From positions 1 to 14,280 of the forward strand of contig CANRGQ010000033.1 in the NCBI GenBank assembly GCA_947630195.1: a stretch of DNA of 14,280 nucleotides, read 5' to 3'. Below, in pieces: positions 12,381 through 14,280 of this stretch; the first letter of the stretch is position 1, and every line of letters starts with the position of its first letter. A program made the position numbers and the translations under genes. The notes below the pieces were generated by a model. It saw only the letters and a program-made list of their open reading frames with translations, did not search any database and was not told the DNA's origin. The stretch is from an uncultured Bacilli bacterium (GTDB lineage Bacteria > Bacillota_I > Bacilli_A > RF39 > UBA660).

Positions 12381-13064
12381 ATGAATTGTGAAGAATTTTT
12401 AGAAAATTTAAAAGAAAAATATGAAACAATATTAGATGAAGATGGTAAAATATCTAAAGAAATAGAAGAACTAACTAAAGAAAAACATGAGTTGTGTTCT
12501 AATGATAATATTTTAAAATTAGAAGAAAAAGAATATATTTTGAAAAATGGTAAATCATTTAAAGGAAAGTTAAAAAGTTTTTTTGGGTTACCTTATGGTG
12601 ATAAAGAGCTAACAATTAAAAAAATAGTTTTATATATTATTTGTTTGTTGTTTTTAATATTTCTTTATTGTATGACTTTTTCAGCTGGGATTCACCATAC
12701 TGATAAAATAATTGGCTATATTTTTAATGCTATTGCAACTGCTGCTTGTTTAACTTTACCAATAGGGGATATAGTCTATATAAATAAAGTTAATAAAAAA
12801 TATAAATTAGAAGATGTATCATTAGAATTAGATAAAACTAAAAAAAGAAATGAAGAAATTATTAAAGAATTAAAATTAAAAAAATTATTACATGAGATTA
12901 AAGAGCAAAAATTAGATGAATTAAAAGCCACAATTAAATGTATTACCGAAATTATAAATACTCAAAGTCAAGCTGATAATTTAAATTTATCTAATGAACA
13001 AGTAGTAGAATTAGATACATATGAAAAAGAAGAAGGGAAGAAATTAAAATTAGAAAGAAAATAA
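12381..13064 (+). CDS. Coiled-coil protein with two membrane helices, paralog 2
   Basis: 227 aa, a tandem copy of the preceding gene. Shared blocks include KLEEKE-ILKNGKSFKGK (about 46-63), INKVNKKYKLEDVSLEL (about 134-150), LHEIK-QKLDEL, NTQSQ and the C-terminal KKLKLERK. The two membrane helices (about 82-100 and 108-128) have diverged almost completely, which suggests that the partner or function in the membrane differs while the cytoplasmic coils are kept. The gap to the first copy is 21 nt with no terminator, so they share an mRNA and may form hetero-oligomers. A weak A/U-rich terminator follows. Function unknown. Confidence 0.8.
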   Translation: MNCEEFLENLKEKYETILDEDGKISKEIEELTKEKHELCSNDNILKLEEKEYILKNGKSFKGKLKSFFGLPYGDKELTIKKIVLYIICLLFLIFLYCMTFSAGIHHTDKIIGYIFNAIATAACLTLPIGDIVYINKVNKKYKLEDVSLELDKTKKRNEEIIKELKLKKLLHEIKEQKLDELKATIKCITEIINTQSQADNLNLSNEQVVELDTYEKEEGKKLKLERK

Positions 13065-13085
13065 GGTTTTTTCTAATTTTATTTT
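13050..13085 (+). terminator. Weak A/U-rich terminator of the paralog pair
   Basis: TTAGAAA (13050-13056) pairs with TTTCTAA (13070-13076), with possible inner A-U/G-U pairs, followed by TTTTATTTT. The stem lies partly in the end of the coding region. The low GC content makes it weak. Confidence 0.5.
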
Positions 13086-13086
13086 G

Positions 13087-13095
13087 TGGTAAAAT
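13087..13095 (+). promoter_or_regulatory. Extended -10 promoter before the 249-aa gene
   Basis: TGGTAAAAT (TG, one base, TAAAAT), placed like the other TGn promoters in this window just after a terminator and just before a GGAGG leader. Confidence 0.45.
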
Positions 13096-13113
13096 TAATT
13101 ATATGGAGGTTTT

Positions 13114-13863
13114 ATGGAAAATTATACTTTAGAAAGAGTAATATTGGGGTTACAAAAAGAATATTTAGAAAATATTCAAATGATAAATAAATTAAAAGAA
13201 TATTGTGTAGTCAATGATAAAAAAGTTAAAGATTATTATTTTACACCGATTACCACTAATAGTAATCCCATTTTTTGCTGTACCTATAATAGAGATTATA
13301 GTAAAATGGTTTTATTATTAGATAAGATTAAGTCTTTGTTAAATATATATAGAATAAGATTAAATACATCAATTATTACTAAAACTAATGGCTTATATCG
13401 CATTAGTAATCCTAAATTTCCTATTCAAGTTATTAGAGAAGATTTATTAGATTTTTCGGATTATGTAGAATTCATATTAAATTCAGATTTTGTTAAATAT
13501 ATGAATTCTTCAAGAATAGAACTTGTAGGTCAAGATAAGATTAATGTTTTAAATATTTTACCGGGATATATGGGAACAACTCAAGGTTATGAAGATACAA
13601 TGAAGTATATTCCTCATTCTAATACATTATATTTTAGAAACCATAATGGTATAGTGGATAACACTTATATTGAAGATTATTTGCGCTTAGAAGTACCTAC
13701 ATCTTCTTTAAATCCTTATGAACTTGAGGTTATTAACAAAAGTGATGTGGATAATAAAAAAATAATGATACCTGAAGAAATAAAGGAAGAAGAAAGTGTA
13801 ACTTTTAACATTTGTAATGAGCAAGAAGGCCTTGTTTTAACTAGAACAACCAGAAAAAACTAA
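13114..13863 (+). CDS. Hypothetical soluble protein
   Basis: 249 aa with no signal peptide or membrane helix. The start is helical and mildly coiled-coil (RVILGLQKEYLENIQMINKL), followed by a mixed alpha/beta body with stretches such as NPIFCCTYNRDYSKMVLLLDK, SDYVEFILNSDFVKYM and ILPGYMGTTQGYEDTMKY. The tail is acidic (MIPEEIKEEES) and ends in LVLTRTTRKN. I do not recognise a family or catalytic motif. SD GGAGGTTTT is shared with the two paralogs upstream, and the gene has its own extended -10 promoter. No clear terminator follows; a TTGAAATTTCAA palindrome (13869-13880) has no loop. A role with the neighbouring coiled-coil proteins is possible but unsupported. Confidence 0.75.
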   Translation: MENYTLERVILGLQKEYLENIQMINKLKEYCVVNDKKVKDYYFTPITTNSNPIFCCTYNRDYSKMVLLLDKIKSLLNIYRIRLNTSIITKTNGLYRISNPKFPIQVIREDLLDFSDYVEFILNSDFVKYMNSSRIELVGQDKINVLNILPGYMGTTQGYEDTMKYIPHSNTLYFRNHNGIVDNTYIEDYLRLEVPTSSLNPYELEVINKSDVDNKKIMIPEEIKEEESVTFNICNEQEGLVLTRTTRKN

Positions 13864-13916
13864 TTTTTTTGAAATTTCAAGCATAAATTATTATTAGATA
13901 CCATTTTTACGCAAAT

Positions 13917-13945
13917 TTGACATCATTTCAAAAATTTGGTATAAT
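13917..13945 (+). promoter_or_regulatory. Perfect consensus sigma-A promoter of a non-coding transcript
   Basis: TTGACA (13917-13922), exactly 17 nt, TATAAT (13940-13945): a 12/12 match with ideal spacing, the strongest promoter in the window. Predicted start near 13952. No SD-led ORF follows within the remaining 330 nt. Confidence 0.9.
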
Positions 13946-13951
13946 TTATAA

Positions 13952-14280
13952 CGTGGTGCATTATTCTAGTCACCAATATTGTCTGAAGGTAGGGCTAAAA
14001 ATCTACTAATAGATTAAGACACTTTATGTATTTGCTTTTTCCGCCCAGGTTAGGGTGAATATATAATTTTAAGTTTAAGGAACGATTATAATGGCATATA
14101 GTCTCAGCTCCTTTTACTAAGTCATTAGTTATAATATCTTGTCGTGAGTGGTAATGAGGAATATCAACGATCTATTTGATTGAAATTATTGCTGCAAAAG
14201 CGAATAAAGGCAATCCCTAGGTGTTTGAGAAAATCTCTAGAGTGTATGTATTATAAGTATTAAGGTATGGATTAAGTGGC
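13952..14280 (+). ncRNA. Candidate large structured non-coding RNA (runs off the window)
   Basis: At least 329 nt without a protein gene, driven by a perfect promoter. The longest ATG frame with any start context (14092) is 9 codons. The sequence is rich in complementary segments in series: GGTG/CACC (13955-13958 with 13971-13974); TGTCT/AGACA (13980-13984 with 14017-14021) enclosing AATCT/AGATT (14000-14004 with 14011-14015); AAGGA/TCCTT (14077-14081 with 14109-14113) enclosing GATTATA/TATAGTC (14084-14090 with 14097-14103); TCATTA/TAATGA (14122-14127 with 14152-14157); GATTG/CAATC (14178-14182 with 14211-14215) enclosing TTGCT/AGCGA (14189-14193 with 14199-14203); and GAGA/TCTC (14227-14237). 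It does not show the signatures of tmRNA, RNase P RNA or SRP RNA. Large RNAs such as ROOL, GOLLD, OLE or raiA are possible, but I cannot match one. Confidence 0.65.

Noticed and set aside
13869..13880. TTGAAATTTCAA palindrome as terminator after the 249-aa gene
   Set aside because: It has no loop and no T-run after it; the preceding T-run is on the wrong side.
13952..14280. tmRNA (ssrA) for the right-edge RNA, suggested by smpB in the window
   Set aside because: No tRNA-like 5' end (GGGG followed by GAUUCGAC) and no tag reading frame ending in a typical Ala-Ala tail; the frame near 14195 (AKANKGNP stop) is chance-like.
13952..14280. RNase P RNA
   Set aside because: The conserved GAGGAAAGUC and ACAGAA blocks are absent; only a partial GAGGAA is seen at 14156.
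1..14280. CRISPR array, tRNA or rRNA genes, insertion sequence
   Set aside because: No regularly spaced repeats, cloverleaf, rRNA signature or transposase was seen on either strand.

Overview
The window is AT-rich DNA from a low-GC Gram-positive (Bacillota-type) bacterium. The core genes are those of this group: ftsH, secG, rnr, smpB, cdaA and cdaR. Single-copy A/T-rich SD-led genes, U-tract terminators and promoters of the TTGACA/TATAAT or TGnTATAAT type fit an uncultured gut lineage near Bacilli/Mollicutes (for example RF39- or Erysipelotrichia-like), but this assignment is inferred. Every annotated gene whose end is present stops with TAA or TAG. Tryptophan is encoded by TGG, so the standard bacterial code fits.

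Left core segment (1-966): the end of ftsH, whose M41 HEAGH motif is at 21-35, then secG and a strong terminator.

Accessory island (about 967-4980): this lies between secG and rnr-smpB, genes that are neighbours in many Bacillota. From left to right it holds (i) an apparent type I toxin-antitoxin locus: a 33-aa hydrophobic peptide with a convergent antisense RNA, a sequestered SD and a 9-bp 5'-3' mRNA interaction; (ii) a candidate small RNA with its own promoter and terminator; (iii) three small HTH regulators on the minus strand; (iv) a two-gene operon of membrane-anchored extracellular proteins under a consensus promoter overlapped by three ATAC-N11-GTAT operators; and (v) a fourth HTH gene behind a large inverted repeat. 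The second exported protein ends in a stretch of about 140 bp that is roughly 54% GC and 16% A, inside a gene that is otherwise about 30% GC and 42% A. This looks like the variable region of a diversity-generating-retroelement (DGR) target.

Right core segment (about 4980-11617): a lone type IV prepilin-like gene overlaps rnr (RNase R), followed by smpB, a DUF3048/YerB-like surface protein and a small membrane protein. Next comes cdaA-cdaR, the c-di-AMP synthase and its YbbR-domain regulator. RNase R and SmpB belong to the trans-translation and RNA-decay pathway. CdaA and CdaR control c-di-AMP, hence osmotic and cell-wall homeostasis.

Right flank (about 11618-14280): two tandem paralogous coiled-coil membrane proteins, a soluble protein of unknown function, and a perfect sigma-A promoter driving at least 325 nt of ORF-free, hairpin-rich sequence that runs off the window. 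This last item is a candidate large structured non-coding RNA whose family I could not name.

The points most worth a second look are the DGR-like variable segment, the type I toxin-antitoxin locus, the promoter-driven structured RNA at the right edge, and the operator array in front of the exported-protein operon.
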